NCBI GenBank assembly: GCA_000149265.1
Contig: CH003126.1
Coordinates: forward strand, 399,949 to 463,948
Direction: 5' to 3'
DNA length: 64,000 nucleotides
Source of the DNA: Ciona savignyi
Taxonomy: Eukaryota; Chordata; Ascidiacea; Phlebobranchia; Cionidae
A model generated the notes under the pieces. The model did no database searches. It saw nothing but the letters and a program-made list of their open reading frames with translations, and was not told where the DNA came from. Each line of letters opens with the position of its first letter. The stretch's first letter is position 1. This document shows positions 22,031-32,622 of the stretch, in pieces. The position numbers and the translations under genes are program-made.

Positions 22031-25000
22031 ATGGTTTTACTAAGTTCCCTAGATTTCCAGGAGTTGGAAAAATGGCAATATTGTGTGACGGGGACAACTA
22101 TTCTGGATAGCTATCTTCAAAGTATGAGTTTTATTATATTATTTGTTCTTTATTTGCTTTATTTAACCGTATAGGTTATATGTTTTAGTTGTTTCCTTTT
22201 AACTGTTAACTTCGTGATATTCAAAGGGCAGGAAAAAGTATATGTCGGACATACTAGGGTGGTGGGTTAGTGCGCCGCCTTTCAGCCAAACGGTTTCAGA
22301 TTCGAAACTGGTCGCTAGCTAGTCGGCTGTATGATTGATCATGGCACTTAATCAACATTGCCTCAATCAACACAGCGGATTAATGGGTTCTAATAAATTA
22401 AAGGAACGAGTGAACCATCCACAAAACACTGCAACTCCTCTGGTAACCTGACGGTGGGCGCGAGGTGATTTGACGATTGCCCGTGTGTTAACCCCCTTGG
22501 TTTTCCCATTCACGGTAATAAACATGAATAACCTATTCTAATGCAGTTATATTTCTCTTTTAGCTTGGTGGAACTACGCCCTTCGTTTCGTGCCAGAAAG
22601 AACAAGTCCAAATGTAATCACAACTCTCGGCTTCTTAGTGACTGTTTTAAGCACAGCCCTGGTTTTCATTTACTCACCAACATTGGCGGAACAAGTGAGT
22701 ATAGGCCTAAGTCGACGAAAGAATCTATGACTAATGTGATCGGTTGTCCGCCCGAATGGTTAACGCGACTGATAATATACGGAATCTGTCCAAAAACGGC
22801 CGACGCATGATGGTTTCTAAACATGGCCCGGGAAAAAAATATCATATATATAACATACAGTGATTACTAATGTGTTCCTTAACCAATATGATAAAAAAAG
22901 AAAAGTTGTGCGCCCAAATGGTTAACGCGACCGATTTATATACGAAATCTGCATAATAACGACCTAAGAGACAAACCATAAGAGGTTCAAAGCTTTGGCG
23001 CAGTTAAAAAGAAATGTTTAAATATATAACATACAGACGCCTCTTTGGGTACACTTGACCAGTGCGGTGTGTTTATTCATCTATCAAACCATGGACGCTG
23101 TTGATGGGAAGCAATGCAGACGGACTGGTAGAAATAGCGGCATCGAGGAGATGTTTGATCATGGATGTGACTCATTGTGCAGTAGTGAGTACTGAGTTCA
23201 AAATTCGATATTTTAATTTGATATTGTTGGATAGGATAGGATAGGATATTCATCTTTATCCCCGTGAATGGGAAAACCAGGGGGGTTATCACACGGGCAA
23301 TCGTTAGATCACCTTGCGCCCACCGTCGGGTTACAAGAGCTATTGTCGGGTTACAGTGTGTTATGTATGATTCACACGTTCCTTCGATTTAAGGGAACCC
23401 ATTAAGCCGCCGGATTCAGGCACTGTCCGTTAAGTGCCTTTGTCTGAGGACACAACCGACCATTTTTTATTGATATTGTAGCTCTTTGTGCAAGTAGTAG
23501 CTAAGATCAAATGCGTGGTATCATAACGACCCACGATAACACATTATCAATTAGACACATTATTAGATGTAACACGAAGCGTCCTGACAAAGAGAATATA
23601 ATGTATATGCCCCTAAAAATAGTGTTGTCCAACCGAAAAGTTTGGGACTTAGTCGTCTTTCTGACAAAAGTTGCTCATTCATACTGCTCGGTTGTGTCAT
23701 TGAACAAGTCCCTTAGCGGGAATTGGCCGAACCCAATGGATTATTATTGGAAAAAAGGTGATATGACGTTTTGGCGTGTAATAATACCCCTTGCGCTTTC
23801 TCATTCACGAGAATAAACATGAATATTTTAATGGGGTTTAAAGTTGTATGCAATAATGGGTTCTACCAAATTGAAGGAACGTGTAAATCATACACAACAC
23901 ACTGCAATGTCAACCGGCGGTGGTCGCGAGGTAATCTGACAATTGTCCGTGTGTTAACCTCTAGGTTTTCCCATATACGGGGATAAACATAAATATCCTA
24001 TTTAAATTATGACTATGCTTTGTTTTAACCGCTACCAATACATCGGCCTGAATCATTGTGCAAAAACATTTTATTGTATTTAAATGGCGAATGTTTAAAT
24101 GGCGAATGCTCATAATAGAGGCTGTGTTTATAATAAGGAAAAGTCACACTCTGTTATGTGTTGACGTGAAGAATTTAAGCCATCACGAAAACAAGAAATA
24201 AACCCTGTCAACCCTTCGACTGTGCTAAAATTATCTCCAATGACCTGATTTTATTTCTACAGCACTTTACTACCTGAGCACAGCGAATGCCCTGTTGTTG
24301 GGTTCAAACACGGGCGTGTGCTTGTTTACGCTCTTACTGGGCAACCTGACGTTTTTCTCCGTTCATTGGCGATCTTTTACGACTGGATATATATTCACTG
24401 ACAGGTAAACAGGTTGTTTCTTTCAAATTTAGCTTATTTGTCTCAATCCTGCACAACACACTGCAATAGCTCTGGTAATCCGACGGTGGGGGCAAGGTGA
24501 TCTGACGATAGGCCGTATTTGTCGCATCGTACGGTCGAACAGCTTAATCGGTAATTAGGGTCGGCGGTTTTCAGTTAGCCAAAATGTTTTGGCAACGAAA
24601 CCAGCTTCAAGCTATATTATAACTTTGTATTATTTAACAAGGTAATTAGCGGACATTGCATGAACCCAGCGAATTAGTGGGTTCCACCAAATTGAAGGAA
24701 CGTGTGAATCATACACAACACACTGCAATATAACCCGACGGTGGGCGCGAGGTGATCTGACGATTGCCCGTGTGGTAACCCCCTTGTTTTCCCATGTACG
24801 GGGATAAACATGAATATCTTTTCCTATACCATATCCTTTACCTTACAAACACCCATTACGGTGGTTTAACCTGATGTTAAAATCTTAAATCTCCATTTAC
24901 TTCCACAGAATTGACATGACCGAGGTCCAGGTTTCCGGAATGCTGTTGCTACTTGTCACATCCATATACGGTTCAAGCGTCTGGCAAATCAAGGCAAATC

Positions 25001-28000
25001 ATAATTTTTTATTATAACAAGTATTTTTTGTAATCCGAAACAATAAATTGTTTTAAAGAAAGGCAAAAAAGATGTTACAGAAAACTCTCTCTGTGTGTAG
25101 TCTACATGTCCTTCAACTTGAGTGTATTGTTGTAAGGATCGAATGCAGAATCTATTCGTTGAAAATACGTCACTAAATACTTGGTCATCCTTTTATAATG
25201 ACGCATTTTATCCACTGTTCTTATTTCCTGTTCCTGTGCTGTGATTTGTGTATTTTCTGCTATTTAATACCAGACCAAAATATAAATAAACTAAATTTAG
25301 CCCAACCGTTTTATTGTTGGAAGACGTGTATTATAACTGGTTGATGGTTCACAGCTGTTCTTGCACCTGACTCTGGCGGACGCGATAGTCGTGGTAACAA
25401 ATGTGACTGGGGCGTTCAAGATTCTTCGAAATCTCCGAGCCATCGCATCTCACCAAAAGGTGCGAGTTTTTTTAATTTGTTTCATAACAAATTATGCATA
25501 ATTGTAAATACTACGTTCAATTATACAACGGACTGCCTAGCGAGCAGTTTCGATACTATAACCGTTCGACTGAAAAAGGCAATGCGCTAACCCACTGAGC
25601 TAATCGGCGCCACCCATATATATATATATAACACACGGGCATATATATATATATATTAACAAACGAAGAAAAAGTATTTAATAGACTAGCCATACAGACG
25701 GTATCAAAACCTATACTCGTACGTGTGAGTTGTGCGATATTTCATCTAGATTGCGTATGTAGTAACATATTTTTAACCGAGCTCAGTTTGGAACACAAGA
25801 TGGTCATGTTGCTAAGATATTGTTTATAAATCGGTGCTTGTGTACGGTAACATGGCCTAATGGTTAACGCGACCGATACATATACATATTTATATCCTAA
25901 AAAGGTCTTAGTAACAAGCCTACTAAGGGTTTAATTTTTCGAAACTGAGTTTGAAACTGAGCGTGGTAAAAAATTCGATGCTTGTATCAGAAGCGTCAAC
26001 CATTCGGCCACGATACTGTACAACATACTCTCTTTATCTGTCGTATTTCTGGCAGGGGTCAATCAGACCAGTAGCCACTGTACTTATCGGGCACTCTCTC
26101 ATCGCATTTAGCTACGTCATCAACATAGATGTTATCAAGCAAGAAAAACTATTATTGATATACCTTCTTCTGGTGGGATTTTTCTTCGCTAAACAAGCTC
26201 AAAAAATTGTGGTTAGTAGTAAAATGCGACGCATTTTTATTAAAATCGCGATAAAAACTACACAAAACCGGGACTCCAACCGTACATATCACACTAACAT
26301 ATTATGTAACAATTACTGAAGCTTGAACAATTAAATAGGTACATTAGTTTGCACAATTATTAGGGTTAAATATTTACAATTATATTTTACTTTACTTTTA
26401 AAAACATCAAAGTTACAACGGCATTTTTAAAGAAATTTAAAGACGCATTACCCAACGAAGGATCGAACAAAAGTGTAAACGGCTTTAATTGTTTGTTTTG
26501 ACAGCTTTTTCACATCTTGAACAAGGGGTTATCAGCATACGATGTTTCGCTTCTCCCGCTACTCGGGTTAACTGTCAACTCTCTTGCCACTTGGGGTTGT
26601 GGTTCACCGTTTGTTGAGGTTGGATTGATGATCAAGATTGCTTGCGTAAGTCTCGTGTGGCCGAATGGTTAGCGCGGCCAATACAAATACCGATTCATAT
26701 ATATAAAAACGGCCCAAGTGACGTCCCCATCTTTGGTTCAAAACTTGTGTCGATTAAAGAAAATAAATAAATCAAGATTACTTTCGTAAGTCTCCTTAAA
26801 AATATGTCGGATTGCTGTCAATAATTAGAATAGAACACCCGGATTTAATTCGAATAAATTTTAAATACAGTGAAAGGTAACATTTTCTCAAGTCCTATTT
26901 CACATATATATTTAATTTGCTATTTTATAACAGTGTGTGTTATAACAGTCCTTGTAATATTGTTCTTTCGTTAGATATAATGCATACCTTATATAAGATA
27001 GGATAGGATATTCATGTTTCACCGGTGAATGGGAAAACCAAGGGGATTAACACACAGACAATCGTCCTATCACCTCGCGCCCACCGTCGGGTTACCGGAG
27101 CTATTGCAGTGTGTTGTGTATGATTTAGAATTTGGACGTTATTTCAATTTAGTAGTTGCCACCATTACACAAGGTCAGGCAATATCCGCTAAGAACCTTG
27201 CCCAAGGACCTAACAAACTAGTTAACGAAGAGTTTAATGCCTACATTAACCCTCTGGCTGAAAAACAACGCACTAACCCACTATAAGCTAATTGGTAGAA
27301 TATATATAGGATAGGATAAGATATTTATTTTTATTTCCGTGAATGGGAAAACATAGGGGGTTTACATATGGGCAGTCGTCAGATTAACTCGCGCTAACCG
27401 TTGGGCTATCGGAGCTTTTGCAGTATGTTGTGCATGATTTACACGTTTTTTTTAATTTAATAGAACCCATTAATCTTCTGGGTTCAGGCAATGTCCTTTA
27501 AGTGCCTTGCCCAAGGACACAACGGATTAGCTAGCGACCAGTTTTGAATCTACAACCTTTCGGTTGAAACGTGTGGCACTAAAATGCAAGACTAATCGAT
27601 CGGACGAATATAGTTGTACCACTCTACCACACCACTGTGTATTATGCATTTAGCTAAGGTCTTTAGGTCATAATTCCGTTCATATACAGTTCCTCAGCGC
27701 CGTCGAAGTTTTTTTGTTCATTTACCGAGTCACCAACGAAATGGCGGGTTACTATGGTTTCAAAATTTATTCGCTGAGAGACGACGAACGAAAATTCGAA
27801 GAAAAACAAAAAGAAATTTAATTTTAGCTCTTCGGTATATAAATGCCTATATGTGTATGTTACATAAAAGTTTATTTTTGTACTGATGTGTTTGTACATG
27901 GGCCTTAATCATTATTAATGGTGGCGCTATGCACTCACACACATTCAATACGCATCTCGCTCATTTCCTATTCTTTCATGGTCGCGTGGCCGAATGGTTA

Positions 28001-28455
28001 GCGCGACCGATACACATACCTTCTCATATATATAAAAACGGCAAGTGACATACCCATCTTGGGTTCGAAGCTTGTGTCGGTAAAACAACTACCTCATCAT
28101 GGGTTCGAAACTTAGACATATAAAAATACCCCATATGATTTTACTTAAAAAGAGTGCGTCAATACAAAATCACTTTATTTTGCATCGTCTGTACATGCCT
28201 TTACTACAGTCGGTTACCAAACAACAAAGTGCAATACTCAAGATTATTATATTTTTCTCTCAGGTATTCCTTATACCAAACAACAAAGTGTATATATTCA
28301 GGAATATAATCAAGATGATTATATTTTTCTCTCAGGTATATGCAGTCATTCATATTTTCAGAATGTTGTTGTTTTTAACTATACCTGCTAAAATATGTGT
28401 TAGCTTATTACACTATTGTTTTAGGCGTGTTTGTAATGTAATCGTTAAACATTGA
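22031..28455 (+). CDS. Choline/ethanolamine phosphotransferase-like, CDP-alcohol phosphatidyltransferase family
   Basis: Multi-pass membrane enzyme family of the Kennedy pathway (CHPT1/CEPT1/SELENOI), which joins CDP-choline or CDP-ethanolamine to diacylglycerol. Exons: 22031-22121, 22564-22694, 23037-23184, 24263-24404, 24909-24993, 25355-25459, 26056-26211, 26505-26645 and 28336-28455. Phases match throughout, giving 372 residues (family about 400). Landmarks: WWNYALRFVPERTSPNVITT, then the catalytic block at residues 97-119, VHWRSFTTG, DMTEVQV and FFFAKQAQKIV. The usual motif DG-x2-AR-x8-G-x3-D-x3-D reads DGKQCR...EEMFDHGCD here, so Ala is Cys101 and Gly is Glu111 while all Asp residues remain. 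Exon 5 ends with a GC donor (24994-24995). The start is the first ATG after an in-frame stop. The last exon has a duplicated acceptor. Activity is uncertain. Confidence 0.88.
22244..22540 (+). mobile_element. SINE-A, near full length
   Basis: Starts at GTCGGACATACTAGGGTGGT and ends in the AACCTATTC tail. It lies in intron 1 of the phosphotransferase-like gene. Confidence 0.85.
22737..22840 (+). mobile_element. SINE-B, diverged
   Basis: Has CGCCCGAATGGTTAACGCGA and an A-rich tail. The B box is decayed. Confidence 0.6.
22906..23012 (+). mobile_element. SINE-B, diverged
   Basis: Has GCGCCCAAATGGTTAACGCG and AGAGGTTCAAAGCTTTGGCG. It is a second copy in the same intron as the one at 22737. Confidence 0.65.
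23226..23463 (-). mobile_element. SINE-A, head truncated
   Basis: The tail GGATAGGATAGGATAGGATA is well preserved. The copy stops before the tRNA-like head. A 13-bp piece (GTCGGGTTACA) is duplicated around 23328-23352. Confidence 0.85.
23848..24003 (+). mobile_element. SINE-A tail half
   Basis: Begins at GGGTTCTACCAAATTGAAGG and ends at CATAAATATCCTATT. A more decayed, possibly related stretch precedes it at about 23680-23830. Confidence 0.75.
24440..24835 (+). mobile_element. Two SINE-A fragments
   Basis: A short middle fragment (about 24448-24515) is followed by a tail half (24640-24835) containing CCAAATTGAAGGAACGTGTG and CATGAATATC. Confidence 0.75.
25615..25656. repeat. (TA)n microsatellites
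   Basis: Two TATATATATATA runs separated by CACACGGGCA, a SINE-A fragment. Confidence 0.8.
25845..25965 (+). mobile_element. SINE-B copy
   Basis: ATGGCCTAATGGTTAACGCG plus a decayed B-box region, just upstream of exon 7 of the phosphotransferase-like gene. Confidence 0.7.
26655..26770 (+). mobile_element. SINE-B with 24-bp target-site duplication spanning a splice donor
   Basis: The body runs from GTGTGGCCGAATGGTTAGCG to an AAAGAAAATAAATAA tail. The 24 bases before it (26631-26654) recur after it (26771-26794) with two mismatches. Those bases include the end of exon 8 and its donor. Confidence 0.9.
26999..27297 (-). mobile_element. SINE-A copy
   Basis: Minus orientation from AGGATAGGATATTCATG to a decayed head near 27297. 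It lies in the last intron of the phosphotransferase-like gene. Confidence 0.8.
27305..27604 (-). mobile_element. SINE-A, full length, adjacent to another copy
   Basis: Begins within about 8 bp of the preceding copy in the same orientation and ends in TAATCGATCGGAC. Confidence 0.85.
27979..28088 (+). mobile_element. SINE-B, best-preserved copy
   Basis: Reads TGGTCGCGTGGCCGAATGGT, TAGCGCGACCGATACACATA, then CTTGGGTTCGAAGCTTG. The A and B boxes are tRNA-like, but no anticodon arm can be folded. Confidence 0.85.
28264..28335 (+). repeat. Duplicated splice-acceptor segment, 72 bp
   Basis: TATTTTTCTCTCAGGTAT occurs just before 28264 and again just before 28336, and AAACAACAAAGTG is repeated too. 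Both acceptors are in frame with the last exon of the phosphotransferase-like gene. Confidence 0.85.
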
Positions 28456-28456
28456 A

Positions 28457-28462
28457 AATAAA
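28457..28462 (+). promoter_or_regulatory. AATAAA polyadenylation signal
   Basis: One base after the stop codon of the phosphotransferase-like gene. Confidence 0.65.
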
Positions 28463-28882
28463 ACAAAGAAATGCAATTAACATCCGCTGCCACTGTTATA
28501 TTGCACCGCTGCAGTAGTTTTTTGGTTTATTGATTGTTTATGGTTGGTTGATTTTGGTAACATTTTATTTATATGATTCGCCTTTGGCAATTTCACGTTC
28601 TTGATTTGTATAGCCCTTTTCGAATTCGGCGGCTGCGAGGAAGCATCAGTTTCTTTAGTGAATTGTAAAATAGGAGTAAACGTATGAAGAAGTAATGTAA
28701 CAGCCACTGTATTTTTTACATCCTAGGTTGATGAATTAGCGTGTGACCAACGTGTGTTTTACAGTTGATACAAGCGGGAATATACCCAAATAACTCTTTT
28801 ACAAGGTTGTAAGTTAAAAACTGGTAGATAGCTGGTCGGTTATATGCTTTACATAAAAAAATGGCTTCTAAAAAATTAAGGT

Positions 28883-29020
28883 ACGTCTCATTTATATACA
28901 ACATACTGCAATAGCTCAGGTAACCCGACGGTGGGCGCGAGGTGATCTGACGATTGCCCGCGTGTTAACCCCCTTGGTTTTCCCATTCACGGGAATACAG
29001 ATGAATATCCTGTCCTGTCC
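28883..29020 (+). mobile_element. SINE-A tail half
   Basis: Contains GGTGATCTGACGATTGCCCG and a CCTGTCCTGTCC tail. It lies between the two convergent genes. Confidence 0.8.
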
Positions 29021-29178
29021 TAATTATAAACCAAACCAATGTAGCACAAATAATGGAAGCGTGGTTACTGATTCAAAGCAAGCTTGGTGAAATCTAAAAT
29101 GATAAATCGACGCAAAATTGATGGTGAATCATATGAACACGATTAAAAATGTGAGCGTCAATCAAATGAACACAATGG

Positions 29179-30952
29179 TTATGGTTTCGATTTCCACGTG
29201 CATTCGCTGTTCTCCTTCCAGCTTATTGTACCGTCCGCGTACACTTCTTTCTTCCAGATCGGGACGGTGGCTTTGATACTGTCGATGCAATATTGCGTGG
29301 CGTGCATGGCAGAAACGCGAAACGGTGAGGAAACAGCTATCAGTATGCTTCCCTCTCTTATTGGTACAGTGCTGGAATTAGAAAACAAAACTATCAATGG
29401 AGCCGTAAAAAGGCATGTTGTAGAATATTGGGGTCATTAGGATAAGATATCCGCTTTATTTATTAAATGAGTCCGCTATATTTATTAAATGAGTCCGCTA
29501 TATTTATTAAATGAGTCCGCTATATTTATTAAATGAGTCCGCTATATTTATTAAATGAGTCCGCTATATTTATTAAATGATATCTTTTTTTAATGACGTG
29601 TTTTAACGAATGTTTGTTAATTTGCCGTCTTTTTCTGTTCCTGTGTCATGATTTGATTCGTTTGCCATTTTTTAATACTGAGGCAAAAAATGAATAAACC
29701 AAACTTTTTATTTTATGTCCGAATGCGAAAATGCAGGATTTATTGTCCGGACAATCGTCTGATTACTTCGCGCCCACCTTTGGATTAACGAAGCTATTGC
29801 AGTTTGTTGTGTGTAATTAAGTTTTTTAGTTTTAGTAGAACCCATTAATCCATTGGGTTTGGGAATGTCAAACATCAATAAGATAAAATATCCGGAAGTT
29901 ACAGATAGAGTAGTGGAGTAATTTTACATCGAAAACGGAGAAACATAGTTTATAATGTTTCGCCATTTACCATGAACTCAATCGTGCAAAACTGGTCCCT
30001 AGCTAGTCGGTTGTGTTCTTGATGGGCAAGGCACTTAACGGACATTGCCTGAACCCAGCGGGATTATTGGGTTCTACCAAATTAAAGAAACGTCTGAATC
30101 ATATACAACACACAGCAATAGCTCTGGTAACCCGACGGTGGGCGCGAGGTAATCTGACGATTGCCTGTGTCATAAACCCCTTGGTTTTTTCCATTCTTGG
30201 GGATAAACATGAATATCCCATCCCAAATAGGGTATTATAGTTAGTTTTAAACATGGGGTTGGAGTTAGAGTTAGTTCTGGGGTTAAGATGAGTGTTTAGG
30301 GCAAGTGTAAAATTTCCCATAGTTTAAGTAAGTAGTTTCCCTTTCTTTTTTCCCTCTTTAAGTATTGCTTGAATATGTCTCTAAATGTAAATTAAATTAG
30401 AAAAAAGCAAAAGCTGCTCAGACTTACCCCAATCGATGATGCACTGCAATGTGCATTATATCGGGCCATTTCTCTCTCATAATCTCGCAGATTTTCAGCA
30501 TTTCCTTCTTTGCCATGTTTTCGTAACATTCATAATCGAGCTGGACGACCTTTTTACCTTTGAAGTGGTTTCTTGTGGTACCTAAGAAAGTTTGGTTTAG
30601 TTTTTGTTTCCAAGATAAAAACACAAAGCTTTAATGAAAAATTGGAAAATGGGAAAAAGAAGGCAATGCGACAACCATTAAAACACATTAATAATACAAT
30701 AGAGAGTAAATTTGGTATACTCCTAACATATAAAAAATGAATTATTAAAAAAGAGACAGAAAAATGTTCATTCTGACATTACATCAAACACGTCAAAAGC
30801 TGCGATTACATCACAACTCGACTGCGGACATCAGGTACTTACAATCGCCACTCACCTAAAAACACAGAAACAGCTCCACAGTCATCTGATGAGACTTTGT
30901 CCACAGTGGATTGCACATCCAGATGATCGTGAGTCAAAATGATGTCGTTCAT
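29179..30952 (-). CDS. MOCS2: MOCS2B, molybdopterin synthase large (catalytic) subunit
   Basis: With MOCS2A it inserts the dithiolene sulfurs into precursor Z (cPMP) to make molybdopterin in the cytosol. Exons: 30856-30952, 30428-30581 and 29179-29371, with matching phases, giving 147 residues. Landmarks: [27 protein letters not shown] at 78-84, VSSPFR, and the active-site block ATVPIWKKE with Lys117 and Lys124, spaced as the catalytic lysines of E. coli MoaE. The ATG at 30952 lies 5 nt after the MOCS2A stop in the same exon, so both frames lie on one mRNA unless alternative promoters or splicing separate them. Human MOCS2 is also bicistronic, but there the frames overlap. Confidence 0.95.
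29440..29705 (+). mobile_element. Repeat C subtype b with internal 22-bp minisatellite
   Basis: Six units of GTCCGCTATATTTATTAAAT plus GA at 29448-29580 expand part of the element. The rest matches the copy at 19525-19692. It lies in the last MOCS2 intron. Confidence 0.85.
29740..29880 (-). mobile_element. SINE-A fragment, decayed
   Basis: Retains GCGCCCACC, GCTATTGCAGT and CATTGGGTTTGG in the expected order. Confidence 0.55.
29983..30230 (+). mobile_element. SINE-A, head truncated
   Basis: From CAAAACTGGTCCCTAGCTAG to ATGAATATCCCATCCC. Confidence 0.85.
30235..30375. mobile_element. Foldback element D, partial
   Basis: Carries AAACATGGGGTTGGAGTTAG and TTTCCCTTTCTTTTTTCCC as in the other D copies. 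Confidence 0.55.
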
Positions 30953-30957
30953 TGTAA

Positions 30958-31900
30958 TTATCCACCACTAAGGGGAGGTATAACAGCAAGTTCACTGCCT
31001 TGTGTTAGCTTGATGGGGACACTCGAATCTCGTTCAATGTATTCCTCGTTTAGTGCGAGTGTGAAACAACCCTGTAGCACTGACAATCTGTATATATTTG
31101 ATAAGTTAAAGTGACTTAAAAATACGATTTAGTTTTTTCTTAATCAGTGTATATTTATTAAGTTAAAATTAACCTAAAAATAAAGTTTAGTTTTTGCTAA
31201 TGCATTATACTTAAAATATACTGTGAAATAAATGTTCCAAGAAAGGCAGGAAAACAAAAAACATCTAAAGAAGCAATTTGACCACTAGAAAAACCAGTAG
31301 CTGTGGCCTTATCGCAAAACTTCAATAAATGGCATTAGCCTGGATTTTATCTTGTTAAACGAAAACTGGGGTGGGGGCATAGCATTACTTATTTGCAACA
31401 AGTTTTAAATAAATCAGCAACTTCGCTAAAATAATCTATAACTGGTATGCAAAATTCTTCTGCTGTCATTTAAATCTCAAAGAAGCTGTTCAATCGGTAA
31501 AAAATGGAAAGGCAAGTACAGTTTATTTCTTATAATGTCACCTAACATATTGTTCAAGGGTCCTATGCCACCCCGGGAATCAACGCCTATGGCAACAGCA
31601 AAACTAAGGTAGTAATATTTTAATATACCTACATTGACACGGACAGGTATATTTACTAAATTTGAATTACTATATAATAATCTGCAGTTTTTAACTATTG
31701 TATGCTGCTGCATATTCTGCAGTTAAACAAAGATCATCAAACCTTGGATATTTTGAGTTGATTATTTCAAAGAGCTCAGTTGTAGATAGATCTTCTGGTA
31801 ATGATAACTTCTCTGATTCAATTCCGACTAAATCCCTGCTGTTTGCGAAAAATTTAATATCGACCTGGACCTGTGTGATTGAAAACGTCATCAAATTCAT
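30958..31900 (-). CDS. MOCS2: MOCS2A, molybdopterin synthase small (sulfur-carrier) subunit
   Basis: Ubiquitin-fold sulfur carrier of the MoaD family. Its C-terminal glycine is thiocarboxylated by MOCS3 and gives sulfur to precursor Z in MOCS2B. Exons: 31743-31900 and 30958-31087. The join is phase 2 (AG + A = Arg), giving 95 residues (human 88). Landmarks: VDIKFFANSRDLVGIESEKL near the N-terminus, LQGCFTLALNEEYIE in the middle and LAVIPPLSGG at the end, with the required Gly-Gly followed directly by TAA at 30958-30960. The second exon continues without a break into the MOCS2B start. The frame reading past the exon 1 donor is intron. Confidence 0.93.
31336..31588. mobile_element. Family E element, short copy
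   Basis: Has AAAACTGGGGTGGGGGCATA at the left and CCTATGCCACCCCGGGAATC then AACGCC at the right, as at 13671-15051. It lies in the MOCS2A intron. Confidence 0.55.
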
Positions 31901-31913
31901 TTGAAAGACAATT

Positions 31914-32218
31914 AAAATGTCGGACCGACTAGCTTGATCGGTGAGTGCGCTATTCTTTTCTAAAGGGTTGCAAGTTCGAAACTGGTCACTAGCTATGCGG
32001 TTGTGTCCTTGAGCAAGGCACTTAAGGACAATGTCTGAACCCAGCGGATTAATGGGTTCTACTAAATTGAAGGAACATGTGAATCATACACAATACACTG
32101 CATATCTTCGGTAACCCAAGGGTTTACAGTTTACACACACAAGATGATAGGAAAATGGTCTATGTGTTAAACGCCTATTGCATTTTCACATTTATAGATA
32201 TAAACATGAATATCCTTT
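31914..32218 (+). mobile_element. SINE-A, full length, diverged
   Basis: From ATGTCGGACCGACTAGCTTG to ATGAATATCC. The 3' part has insertions near 32120. Confidence 0.8.
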
Positions 32219-32622
32219 AATGACCATTTGTTCTTACCTGTTTCCTGCTTCCCATTCTAAGAATAGATCTCTGTTTGCATTATATTTTCACACACAATGC
32301 TATTGTTTTTATCTATCTACTTAAATGCAAAGAGATAAAAAGGTAGTCAACAGTGTTGTTTGTCAATAATTACAAAATGAATTTGTTCAAGATAACATCA
32401 CATGACTCTTAGCTAATTAAGTATAGAATTATGTAGCTTGCATTTAGCCAGTAAATGATATTGATTGAATAAGCTTTCAGCTGGAAGGTGAACAACTAAA
32501 CCACAACATTATTTAGAAAGACAATATAATATTGTCAAACAAATCTGCATTTTAAATACAGAAATCGAAGCCTTGTAGCAAATAAAACTAAAGCATTAAA
32601 TATATAATAAATGAAAAGATAA

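Noticed and set aside
27979-28088. SINE-B head read as a functional tRNA-Ser or tRNA-Leu gene
   Set aside because: A and B boxes are present, but no anticodon arm or paired acceptor stem can be drawn, and many diverged copies share the same layout.
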